From Craspedostauros australis (lineage: Eukaryota; Bacillariophyta; Bacillariophyceae; Mastogloiales; Achnanthaceae), in NCBI GenBank assembly GCA_026770025.1, contig JAMXDE010000006.1, positions 3,312,087 through 3,376,086 of the forward strand: a stretch of DNA of 64,000 nt, read 5' to 3'. Position numbers and translations under genes: made by a program. Position 1 is the first letter of the stretch. Every line of letters begins with the position of its first letter. Below are positions 40,318-48,730 of this stretch, in pieces. The notes under the pieces are model-generated. The model made no database searches. It was not told where the DNA came from and saw only the letters and a list, made by a program, of their open reading frames with translations.

Positions 40318-41199
40318 ATGGTGACTTTCACAGACGAAGAAAAAGAACACGTTGAGGCACTTGTTGCTCTCGCTCAAGCCACCAACAGCGCAAAACAGAA
40401 GTGGGAAGTTCACTCGCTTCTGAACTTCCTCAACAAGGTAGTCATAGATCTCGGTACACTCGACGATCGCGAGGAGGCGAAGGAGTTGTTGGGGTGTTTC
40501 AAGACGTCAGTAGAAAAGACCAAGAATGCAAGAAACATCTCCGCAAGTGATGTCACCGCCGTGCTACGAGACTTTTGTGGGCTCGTGGTATGGGCCAGAC
40601 ATGGGAACAATGCCATCCGCGCCCTGCGCGACCTCCTTCCCCAAGAACAACAGCAGGCCCTTCTTCAAGTCGACAGTGACCTCAACAATGAACAGGAACG
40701 CCTCGTCAGCGAACATGGTGGAGGGGGGCACACCGAAGCGAGCTCGCGGCCTTCGAATGAGCAGAATTGGCACTCGCAGACTCGGAATTTGGTGCGGGAT
40801 TTTTGGCAACGTGCCAACGACCAAGTCGAGGAAGGTTTCGAAACCTCCGCTGCCATCTTCGACTCCTTTCTTGGTAACACGTGCGCCACTTGTGGCAATG
40901 GCCAAAACAGCAGCGTCATCGACGTCATCGACAGCATCGACAGCGCTGACGGCAACAGCGCCGACAACAGCATCGACAACAGCAGCGTCATCGACAGCAT
41001 CGACAACAGCATCGACAACAGCATCGACAACAGCATCGACAACAGCAGCGTCATCGACAGCATCGACAGCATCGACAGCATCGACAGCGCTGACGGCAAC
41101 AGCGCCGACAACAGCATCGACAACAGCAGCGTCATCGACAGCATCGACAGCGCTGACGGCAACAGCGCCGACAACAGCACCGACAACAGCATCAACTGA
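40318..41199 (+). CDS. Helical protein with Asp-Ser-Ile-Asn repeat tail, copy B
   Basis: A 294-residue protein from the ATG at 40,318, which has a good context (CAACCATGG). The frame is open 300 bases further upstream but without a better start. Residues 1-150 look helical and charged (Asp-Glu-Glu-Lys-Glu-His, then a Trp-containing helix Val-Val-Trp-Ala-Arg), with one Cys-x2-Cys near residue 198. Residues 205-293 are Ser-Ile-Asp-Asn-Ser repeats encoded by a minisatellite. A second plus frame through the repeat ends at 41,296 with a sensible-looking C-terminus, so the original tail may have been Ala-Ser-Thr-Thr rather than Ser-Ile-Asp-Asn. An AATAAA signal lies at 41,323-41,328. No family is recognised. 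Confidence 0.65.
   Translation: MVTFTDEEKEHVEALVALAQATNSAKQKWEVHSLLNFLNKVVIDLGTLDDREEAKELLGCFKTSVEKTKNARNISASDVTAVLRDFCGLVVWARHGNNAIRALRDLLPQEQQQALLQVDSDLNNEQERLVSEHGGGGHTEASSRPSNEQNWHSQTRNLVRDFWQRANDQVEEGFETSAAIFDSFLGNTCATCGNGQNSSVIDVIDSIDSADGNSADNSIDNSSVIDSIDNSIDNSIDNSIDNSSVIDSIDSIDSIDSADGNSADNSIDNSSVIDSIDSADGNSADNSTDNSIN
40912..41195. repeat. AGCATCGACAAC coding minisatellite, copy B
   Basis: Units of 9, 12 and 15 bases built from AGCATCGAC, AACAGC and AGCGTCATCGAC, plus a higher-order block with GCTGACGGCAACAGC. All units are multiples of three, so two plus frames and one minus frame stay open. Copy C has 78 bases (26 codons) more. Confidence 0.9.
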
Positions 41200-41376
41200 T
41201 ACTGCTGGCCCACAAGCAACAGCCGCAGCCGCTCCGCCAACTAGTGCAGATCAGGACACAAGCAACAAAGCCATGAAAGCAACAGAAAAACGATAGTAAA
41301 TAGTAATATAGCGCAATGATTGAATAAATACTGACTTCTTCCTTTAGTATGTGCTACAACTGTTCTACCATTATTT

Positions 41377-42561
41377 CTATGTTATTGTTTCCACGAAGAT
41401 GAAGTGACGCGTTTGTGCAAGAATGATGCTGAGAATCTCAGCAGCCTGCAGCAAATGCTGTTGGATCCAGGATAGATTCCGTTGCGTGACCTGACGCAGG
41501 ATGGAGGTGAAGGCAGTGCAGATGGGCCCATATGCATGGATGCCGGGCGACGTCCCGATCGGCGGTTCAAACTTGGCGTATCCCAAGATCAGTGCAGCGT
41601 CGTGCACATTGTCGAAGAAGTGTTGGCAGATAGCAATCTTGCCGACGCCTGCAACATCAATGACAATCTCACAGCGGTTCTTGGATCACAGGTAGGCCTG
41701 CTTCAGTCTGCAGAGCCTTTTGACTCGGCCATGAAACTGGATCGGCGGGGCGCGTGGTCGAGGCTGCTGGCTTGCTGGCTCCTCCAGTGGCGATGATAGA
41801 AAGGACCACTCATCATCGGGCTCAATTGACTCAGGCTTGCGCTTGAGATGTCATTGGACTTCTCCAATAACGAGCTCGGATTGTTCGTCACCTGTTTGTA
41901 TACCATTTGCAGTAGCTGCGTGCGACTGTTGCTGTGATCCGACTCATGATCAGCATGTGACGATGAGGCATCCGTGCAGTAGCTGCGCGAAAAGGATGTG
42001 AGACTTCCTGGTTCGTATGTGGAGAGCGTCGTTGCGTTTTGGACCGTGGATGCATCTGATTCACCATTTGTGGAGAAGGGCAACTTCCAGATGTTGACGT
42101 TCGGCAGCAGGCTGTTGAGGATGTAGGGATCTGGCTGTTGTTGGGAGCACAGTCTCTGCAGGTTTCGACCGTGGTGTTGGCTGTTGTTGTTGCTGCCGTT
42201 GCGGTTGCGGTTGCGGTTGCTGTTGTTTTCGGGACTTTGGAACAAGCTGACTTTCATCATCCGATTCGGACAACATCATTCACGTGAGCCAATGCTCATC
42301 AGATTGTGTGTCCTTATCGTCATGGTCATCCTGTACAATATTTGCCATCGCACTCACCATCAATTGCACTTGCTGGATAAAGTTGCGCTGGGCAAGATCA
42401 TTGGCATGATTTGCATCATGCTCAATGATCGAAGCAGCAGCAGTTGTCGCATGGGTTGGATCCTCCTCCTCTTCATCCTCCTCGTCACGATCATCACCAG
42501 CATCATCATCGCTTGTGCTGCGAAGCCGACGGTTTGGCTTCTGAAAAGCGGAGGTGGGCAT
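41377..42561 (-). pseudogene. AAA-type (AAA_16-like) ATPase fragment, copy B
   Basis: On the minus strand an acidic low-complexity beginning (Met at 42,561; Asp/Glu run) is followed after a stop by a Gln-rich stretch. A 185-codon block (42,260-41,703, no domain) comes next, then an NTPase-like part ending at 41,377. The Walker A region reads D-V-A-G-V-G-K-I-A here against D-G-V-A-G-V-G-K-T-A in copy C: six bases are missing, Thr is replaced by Ile, and an in-frame TGA precedes it. Gly-Tyr-Ala-Lys-Phe-Glu and Tyr-Gly-Pro-Ile-Cys-Thr-Ala-Phe follow, the pattern of AAA_16 ATPases that precede signalling domains in diatom proteins. The downstream part of the gene is missing, so it is a dead fragment. 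Confidence 0.6.
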
Positions 42562-42603
42562 GTGGGGGAGGGTATGCGTCGGTAATTTCGACGGGATCTA
42601 CTC

Positions 42604-43182
42604 CTAATCCTCACGATCGATGAGTGGTTCCTGTGTAGTTGGAAGTTGATGGTCGTGGCGGAGGTTGATGACTCCTGCGGTTGTTCTTGTCGTAGCCGCT
42701 GGTGTGAAGGCTTGCGTGGTTGGCAGCAGGAGGTGTTGCCAACGAGCCTGCATCCTCCATCGAAACCGTCGGCGGAGTCCGCAGGTGATGCCTTTCCCAG
42801 AGTGGACGTCAGGTGTCATGTGTGGCGATCCATGATGGCTGCTGGTGCTGCTGCTGCTGATCGTCTTGGAGGTGTCGTCGCCCTCGTTGGTTGGATGGGC
42901 CATGACGGTGTGAGCATAGTGCAATGGGCGCGAGACGAAGTGTTTGATGGAGAAGGTGCCTCCACGGAGATCGACCATGGCCTCATCATCGGGTGCATCG
43001 ATGTTCACGATGCTACTCGCACGTTGGTTGTGCTGGTTGTGCGAGGAAATGGTTTCCTCACTCGTGGTAATTTGTGGTTGTTGGTCGGCATCCGCCAAAT
43101 TCCAACCAAGTTGCCAGCTCAACAAGATCCACAACCAGAACAAACCACTGAATTTGGCGGGCCTCGCCCTCGAACGAATCAA
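42604..43182 (-). CDS. Hypothetical protein with N-terminal signal/anchor, copy B
   Basis: A 192-residue open frame. Residues about 11-27 are hydrophobic (Phe-Trp-Leu-Trp-Ile-Leu-Leu) and end near Ala-Asp-Ala, so a signal peptide is possible. A short ordered-looking segment (Val-Asp-Leu-Arg-Gly-Gly, Phe-Ser-Ile-Lys-His-Phe) is followed by Ser/Thr/His- and Arg-rich sequence. In copy C the same region is broken by indels (near 56,283). No family is recognised. It may instead be the 5' part of the ATPase locus just downstream. Confidence 0.35.
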   Translation of the reverse strand: MIRSRARPAKFSGLFWLWILLSWQLGWNLADADQQPQITTSEETISSHNQHNQRASSIVNIDAPDDEAMVDLRGGTFSIKHFVSRPLHYAHTVMAHPTNEGDDTSKTISSSSTSSHHGSPHMTPDVHSGKGITCGLRRRFRWRMQARWQHLLLPTTQAFTPAATTRTTAGVINLRHDHQLPTTQEPLIDRED

Positions 43183-43186
43183 TCGC

Positions 43187-43770
43187 CAAAGAAATCACTT
43201 TTTCTGTGGTGTGGCACAGACACGTTCGTCGGAACAGTTGATGTGTTGGATTGAACAAAAGAACAGTGGCACTTCGGAGGCACTTGCGAGAACGTTTGAC
43301 ACCAAGAAAGCATCATCGTTCTGTTGGAGAGTTCTCCCGGGACTGACTTTTTGGAACTGCAAGACACAACAAGCGCATCAAACTCACGTTCTGACATGGC
43401 GAACCTTCAGATTTATCGAACTCGGCTTCATCGGCCAAGATGTGATTCACCCTTGCGGAGAGCAACGGAATGAATCACTCAACAACACAACGAGACATGA
43501 ACGATACAGAGTATCATTGGAACAGAACACGACCTCTCCAAACCACTGCTTTTCCACGCTCTCTCTCGATCTTCGGCCTCCCGTCTTTTCGACGACCACA
43601 CGAACAAGGACGACGAACATGATAGCAGTAGCAGTACCAGCAGCAGCAGCAGTAGCACCAGTCCCAATGCTGGAGGCATGGACCAAGACGACAGCCAGAT
43701 GTTCCCTGTGGTGGACTAGTCGTGCTTCTCTCACTCCTTCTCGACGGTTCTGCACGAACGACTGCAGCAG
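43187..43770. other. Start of the spacer between copies B and C
   Basis: Unique sequence after the duplication edge. From about 43,500 one plus frame reads like protein (Ser-rich run, Gly-Gly-Met-Asp-Gln-Asp-Asp) up to a TAG at about 43,714, in the same frame as the gene starting at 43,771, so it may be the broken 5' part of that gene. Confidence 0.35.
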
Positions 43771-44349
43771 GTGTCAGACCAGGAGCGGCAGAACCGGAAG
43801 TACGCCAGCTGCCAGGTATGTGGATTCTCGCTGGATCCGCAAGTCGCAAGTGACGACAGCCAGAAGATCTTCGTCTCCTCTCTCAGCCAACCAGGCATGG
43901 ATGAAAACGTCCTCATCGTCGATCGCACCGCCGGATCCATCTGCATCATCCGGATGGGCACGGAGCCCTTTGCCAGCTTCGCTCAGCAGCTCAAGCTCAA
44001 GACCATTGCCATCGACGGATATGGCGATGGCCATAATACTGCCAATGGCGACGAGCCAACGCATGATATTGACGCCACAGACAAGACCGGCATGGCAGCC
44101 GCCTTCGAGCTCGAGCTTCAGGTCAGTGGTCTGGAGTGCATGGAAAGCGGAGATGGAAAGTTCGTGCGTCCAGGAGAAGAATCCAAGACCAATACCGACA
44201 GCAACAGTGAGAGCGTCCAGCCATCTCACCACTGGTCATGTGCGGTTATGCCTTTGAGGACTGCATGCAATAATAGACTATCAGACAATCGGACTATGGC
44301 ACCATACTCTACCATCATGGTATTCCATTTCTTCAGAACTGCGGCATAA
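43771..44349 (+). CDS. Hypothetical protein in the spacer (possibly truncated)
   Basis: A 192-residue frame. It contains a Cys-Gln-Val-Cys-Gly-Phe motif at about residues 14-19, an ordered stretch (Asn-Val-Leu-Ile-Val-Asp-Arg-Thr-Ala-Gly-Ser, then Thr-Ile-Ala-Ile-Asp-Gly-Tyr-Gly-Asp-Gly) and a polar C-terminal part. The frame continues open upstream of the Met but meets a TAG at about 43,714, beyond which protein-like sequence goes on. A frameshift near 44,220 would restore a different ending (Cys-Gly-Tyr-Ala-Phe-Glu-Asp-Cys). These signs fit a decaying gene. No family is recognised. Confidence 0.35.
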   Translation: MSDQERQNRKYASCQVCGFSLDPQVASDDSQKIFVSSLSQPGMDENVLIVDRTAGSICIIRMGTEPFASFAQQLKLKTIAIDGYGDGHNTANGDEPTHDIDATDKTGMAAAFELELQVSGLECMESGDGKFVRPGEESKTNTDSNSESVQPSHHWSCAVMPLRTACNNRLSDNRTMAPYSTIMVFHFFRTAA

Positions 44350-44382
44350 TGGATACGGATACCGCTTCTGCTGCCACTTCTG

Positions 44383-45450
44383 TTGCCACTTCTGTTGCCA
44401 CTTCTGCTGTCGCTTCTCTCCTTCCTGGTGTTCGGCCACCCATCTGCGGAGACATTGTCCAACACTCCAATACCAAGGCCAACAGCCGCAACTGCAACAA
44501 CGGCAACCGCAACAACGACAACAACGACAATGGCACAACCAACACCCCTCTCCCAGCAACATGTGGATCTTGCGATCATCAGCGGTGGCACAACCGGGAC
44601 GCTTGCTGCCATTGCAGCGTTGCGCAACACATCAACCTCCACAGGCACATGGATCGCTTTGTTGGAGTCAACAGAAACAATCCTTCGCAATCTGAGATCC
44701 AACCAAGATCAAGGCATGATGTCTTGAGACCCTCTGAGGAAGGTTTCGGAAGTACTCAAGGAAGGATTCCGACGTGATCAACGGAGCTTGCTGGGTTGTG
44801 GATGAAGACATGGAAAGCCGCGACAGCAGCAGGAATGGTTGGCAGGACATGTGCCTGGCGTGGCATTGGAGTCGCCAACGCAGGATGGCATGGCCATCGT
44901 CCTTGTCATGACAACATGCGGGGCTGATCCAGATTCCTCCTTTGGCGCATCGACGCAACCTCTGGGTGACGCGTTGACCGAAAGACTGAACACCAGTGCC
45001 GACAATACCGATGGCAGCACCGAGGATGTGGAGGATAGCGACACGTCCACTACATTCCAGGTACTCACAAATTGGATAGTGACCGCAATGGATCCACTCG
45101 ATGATGGCGATTTCATCCTTCATGTTGGAGACGATCCGCACGATTCTATCCGAGCAAATGCAGTGGTGCTTGCCACCAGCAGCTCTCATGACGGCTTGCA
45201 GTTGGCTTGCAGTCCAGGGCATAGCATCATGGAACCCATCGCTTGTGGCTGTCCGTTGGTGCTGAATGCAGAGAATGAGATGACTGCCATATTGGATGTC
45301 ATCGACTCGTTCTAATCCAATGAATGTGCCATGCCATTTGTGCGGCTGACGTTGAAGGTTCAGATCGCAGGACAGAAACGACTGAGACCATTCTAGCAAC
45401 AAGAATCGTTGGCCTTTGTCGTTGGACCACATTAGTACGAGAGAAACGGC
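44383..45450 (+). pseudogene. HI0933/BaiN-type flavoprotein pseudogene
   Basis: One frame with in-frame stops at 44,725-44,727 and 44,803-44,805 follows the order of HI0933-like flavoproteins (PF03486). There is a hydrophobic N-terminus, a Rossmann segment D-L-A-I-I-S-G-G-T-T-G-T-L-A-A-I (normally G-G-G-A-A-G), a L-L-E-S-T acidic strand end, and then a Leu-Leu-Gly segment. About 60-130 residues later come D-A-L-T-E, F-I-L-H-V-G-D-D and A-N-A-V-V-L-A-T-S-S-S, close to the family A-x-x-V-V-L-A-T-G-G-S. The match fades around 45,400-45,450. The Gly-to-Ser/Thr changes at flavin-contact positions and the stops show it is dead. Family members are NAD(P)/FAD oxidoreductases. It abuts the left edge of copy C. 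Confidence 0.6.
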
Positions 45451-45569
45451 GACAGCAAGGGCAGCGATGACGACGATGTCAATGGCGACAGTGATCAGGC
45501 TGGCGACAGTGATCAGGCTGGCGACATTGATTACAACAATATCAATACCACTGCGGACAACATTGCACA

Positions 45570-47087
45570 CATCATGGCACACATCATTGATGTGACATGC
45601 TCCGATGCGAGAGCAGAATTGGACGTCGTCGCAGCTGCGGGCGCGCAGCTCAACAGCGGCATGGCGGCATGGCAACATGGCAGTGCTGAAGCAGATCTAT
45701 CCGTCCCTGTCACTGCAGCGTGCAGTGTGCAGCATACAGCGTGCGGTGACCGATGTCGCGCTACCGTTGACAACCGTGCGATCCAAGACCACCAGCTCGA
45801 TCTCATCCAACGAGGAGGTCCAGCTGCTGCACTTCAATCTCAGACAGATGATTATGGATGCGGAGTGACGCCACGACGAAAGCGCTGATCCAGGAGGATG
45901 GCGAGGTCATGGCGGACCAGCCTCCATCATGCGGTGAGCCTTGTAGGAGGCGCTGCAGGAGAAGCTGATGGAGGAGCTGGAGGTGACGCCCGTGCATCTC
46001 AGCAAGCAGGTGTTGGATGTGGAATGTCAAATACGGCAGAGTGAGATGCCACCCATCTCGCATTTGAAGATGGAACGAGGGAAGGGCCGTACTGGCATGA
46101 TATTGTGATGGGCTGGAGTGGCATTGGCATCATCATCAAGCAGTACATCAACGGCGCTGGTGCCGGCAATGGTAATGGCAGTGGTGATGGCAATGTGCGG
46201 TCTTCAGCAGGCAACAAACGCAATTCGGTGGCTGTGTACTCTGGCATCCGCATCCGGCACGCCATTCAGGATGTCGCCAAAGAGGACAGCGACAGTAGCA
46301 GCGGGAGTAGTAGCAGCAGAAGTAACGGCGACCAAACGAACACAATGGAACAAGATCCCATCCTGCAGCAATACTTTGGCAACTGTGCCTACTGCCTCAC
46401 CGGCAACGACGACAACATCAACCATGGTAGCGGCATCAAGCGTGATACCATGAGAGGCTGCTTCATCATCTTCCGCAACACCTTCCCCCTTCTCCAAGCC
46501 CACCGCCAGCACGAATGACGAGAGCGTCCCTTGATAGGCATGATCCGAGACCGAGCACGTCCAGCAACAGATGTGACAGCAGATCGAAGATGCCAAGATC
46601 CCCATGGACACCACCAGGCCCATCATCGATCGACTCATCGACAATGCCGATCGCTTCTTCGAGTTGGGGATCTACTTCCACAGTCCCTTTGTGCGATGGA
46701 CCAAGGCGATGGTGGCCACCAACGATAACCGCAACTGCAACCGCAACTACAACCGCAATGGAGGCACCAGCGCACGCCATACCACAGTTTCTTGGACAGG
46801 ACACTAAGCAGGCCATCCAAGACGCCTACTGTCTGGCCAACGCCATTCAGCGGTACACCATGCAGTACAATGTACAAGCCAATGGCGAGATCAGCCTCGA
46901 AGACATCCTGCAGACAGAATACAAGGACAAGCGATGGTCCACCATCACGACCGCCACAGCCAAGGCTGATTGGTCTGCTGGGATACCTGGAGACCTCATC
47001 GGGGCCGTTGGCCAAGTTCCGAGACGTGTCCTTCTTCATCGTGATGTGGCGCAGATAGGTTCCGTGGACGCTTTCGTTTGCTGTTAA
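45570..47087 (+). pseudogene. FAD monooxygenase pseudogene, copy C (no N-terminus)
   Basis: It begins inside the gene, at the segment equal to 32,550 of copy B, so the Gly-x-Gly-x-x-Gly flavin motif is absent. Recognisable blocks in changing frames include A-V-L-K-Q-I-Y-P-S-L (about 45,680), L-R-Q-M-I-M-D-A-E (about 45,840), I-K-Q-Y-I-N-G (46,137), S-V-A-V-Y-S-G-I-R-I-R (46,227) and the C-terminal E-D-I-L-Q-T-E-Y-K-D-K-R-W-S block (about 46,900). There are stops at 45,866-45,868 and 46,516-46,518 and several frameshifts. Some pieces keep a better frame here than in B, so the copies have collected different damage. Confidence 0.8.
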
Positions 47088-47218
47088 TAGGCATTCCATA
47101 CTTCTCACCAGCCACAACACGCAATCACAATCACCCAGCCATCTCCCTTGTTCCATCCTACTCATACAACAACACACTCACATGCACCAGAGTATCAATC
47201 CTGTCTTCATTCGCTGTT

Positions 47219-48730
47219 CTAATTACTCGACGAACAGAGTACTCCAAGGCCATCCAGGATCTCATCAATCATCGATGTGTCTTTCTTTTCCACATTGCAA
47301 GCAGAAACATCATCAACTCGGACGAGCCGATCCGCTCTCTTGTCATCCCAAGTCTGTTTCAACGTCTCACTGCCCTGCAACAGAACATTGAAAGTCTCGC
47401 TCATGGGATCCATTGTACCCATTAGACCCACTGCATGCATTGTACCCCCACGTTTGCTTGTTCTCATCAGCATCTCCCCAAACAGGGCCTGTGGCCGTGA
47501 CCATGTCGGAAGGGAACACAGAACTGCTCTCACCTTGTTGCGATGATTTCGCCGCAAGATACGTCCAACAAGCGCATCGTACGAATGGGCATGTTCGTCA
47601 GGCGGGCGTGGATAAATGTCAAGATAGGTGAGTTGGGTAGTCTGCTCCAAGGCTTGCTCAAGTGCTTCCATTTGTGCCGAGAGGGTCTCGGGTGGAGCTT
47701 CAAACATATCGGCATCCCTAAAAGCATCACACGTCAGAGATGACAAGGTCTTGTTTCCCAGGAGCGATATCAATGCGTCGAACATGATCATCTGCTCTGG
47801 CTCCGACAACCCAACCCAAATACCGGAAACACTGAGCTTCTTCAGGTGTGATGCATCTGAAAGGAGTTTGATGGTCTGGTCGATTTCTTGTTGTGAGCAG
47901 ATTCGTCGGGCATTGTGGACCTCACAGCAATTGATGCTGAACTTGTTGATGCGCTTGTTTGACTGAAATAGCTTTGCCAAGCTATCGCGAGTGACACGGG
48001 TGTAGAAAAAGGAGACTTTGGTGACGCTGCAATGGTTTGGAGACAGCCATCTGCACAAATCAGCGCCCCCATGGGCGAGCTTGCAGAAACTAAACTTAAC
48101 CCGCTTCGAGTTTTGGGAGATGTTGAACATGAGCTTGTTGCAATCAACAAGATCACATGAGTCCAACTCCACACAATGTGCCACAAGAGGGATATCATGT
48201 AGCTGCTTCATCTTCACGAAGTCCCGAGTCAAATGGATGCCTTCGTCGGATGAAGATTTGAGTGGGTGTTTGGCAGCCAATCGAAGTACGAAGCGAATCG
48301 CTTGCTTGTCTTCTTCTCCGAATTGGTCATCGCAGCCGAATTCCAGATGCAGGGATCGAATGTACATCCGCCCGTAGCCCCTGTGACAACTATCGCTCAG
48401 TAAAATACAAGGTGATAAAGCAACGTGCTTGTGCCGCTTCACCATCGATTCCAAGTGAGCAAATGTGAATCCTGCGTTGATGGCCATGTCCCAGTGTTCC
48501 ATCTGCTTGGGTGTGACACTGTAGCAGTCGATCTGCTGTCTTGGATGGCTGTCTATATTGAACACGGCCTTTGGTGGCAGCTCTTTTCCATGGAGTTGCT
48601 TCCAGAAAGTCTTGAAGTCTGGATCATGATCGCTGTTGATATTGGTGTTGACGACAACATCCATGTTGCGCTTCATCCTTTTCTTGTCGTCACTGTTGAT
48701 ACGGCTGATGCCGATTGTTGCTGTTCCCAT
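47219..48730 (-). CDS. RNI/LRR-like protein, copy C
   Basis: A 503-residue intact frame. The extra N-terminal 18 residues relative to copy B come from upstream in-frame sequence; the Met at 48,676 (Met-Lys-Arg-Asn-Met-Asp) aligns with the copy B start and may be the real initiator. The domain layout is as in B: the Asp-Pro-Asp-Phe-Lys-Thr-Phe-Trp entry, irregular Leu/Ile units, a Leu-Glu-Gln-Ala-Leu-Glu-Gln-Thr helix, and a charged tail ending Leu-Gly-Val-Leu-Cys-Ser-Ser-Ser-Asn. Differences from B are concentrated in the N-terminal half. No catalytic motif or targeting signal is seen. Function unknown. Confidence 0.75.
   Translation of the reverse strand: MGTATIGISRINSDDKKRMKRNMDVVVNTNINSDHDPDFKTFWKQLHGKELPPKAVFNIDSHPRQQIDCYSVTPKQMEHWDMAINAGFTFAHLESMVKRHKHVALSPCILLSDSCHRGYGRMYIRSLHLEFGCDDQFGEEDKQAIRFVLRLAAKHPLKSSSDEGIHLTRDFVKMKQLHDIPLVAHCVELDSCDLVDCNKLMFNISQNSKRVKFSFCKLAHGGADLCRWLSPNHCSVTKVSFFYTRVTRDSLAKLFQSNKRINKFSINCCEVHNARRICSQQEIDQTIKLLSDASHLKKLSVSGIWVGLSEPEQMIMFDALISLLGNKTLSSLTCDAFRDADMFEAPPETLSAQMEALEQALEQTTQLTYLDIYPRPPDEHAHSYDALVGRILRRNHRNKVRAVLCSLPTWSRPQALFGEMLMRTSKRGGTMHAVGLMGTMDPMSETFNVLLQGSETLKQTWDDKRADRLVRVDDVSACNVEKKDTSMIDEILDGLGVLCSSSN

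Larger units (their letters stand above)
32530..43186. repeat. Segmental duplication, copy B
   Basis: This matches 45,570-56,361 in the same orientation at an offset of about 13.02-13.18 kb. The left match starts in the FAD pseudogene. The right match ends exactly after a shared stretch ending ATCAATCGCCAAAG (43,186 against 56,361), beyond which B and C differ. Similarity is uneven: it is lower in the FAD region and essentially perfect at 39,639-40,315. Most indels are in microsatellites or single-base runs. Confidence 0.9.

Noticed and set aside
41500-41700. tRNA-like B-box similarity (GGTTCAAACTT)
   Set aside because: The B box is imperfect, no A box or cloverleaf was found, and the site lies in the ATPase coding remnant.
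42944-44257. 437-codon plus-strand open frame across the copy B edge
   Set aside because: Its composition is Ser/Arg/Thr-rich and chance-like; it crosses the duplication boundary, and better protein-like frames exist on both strands.
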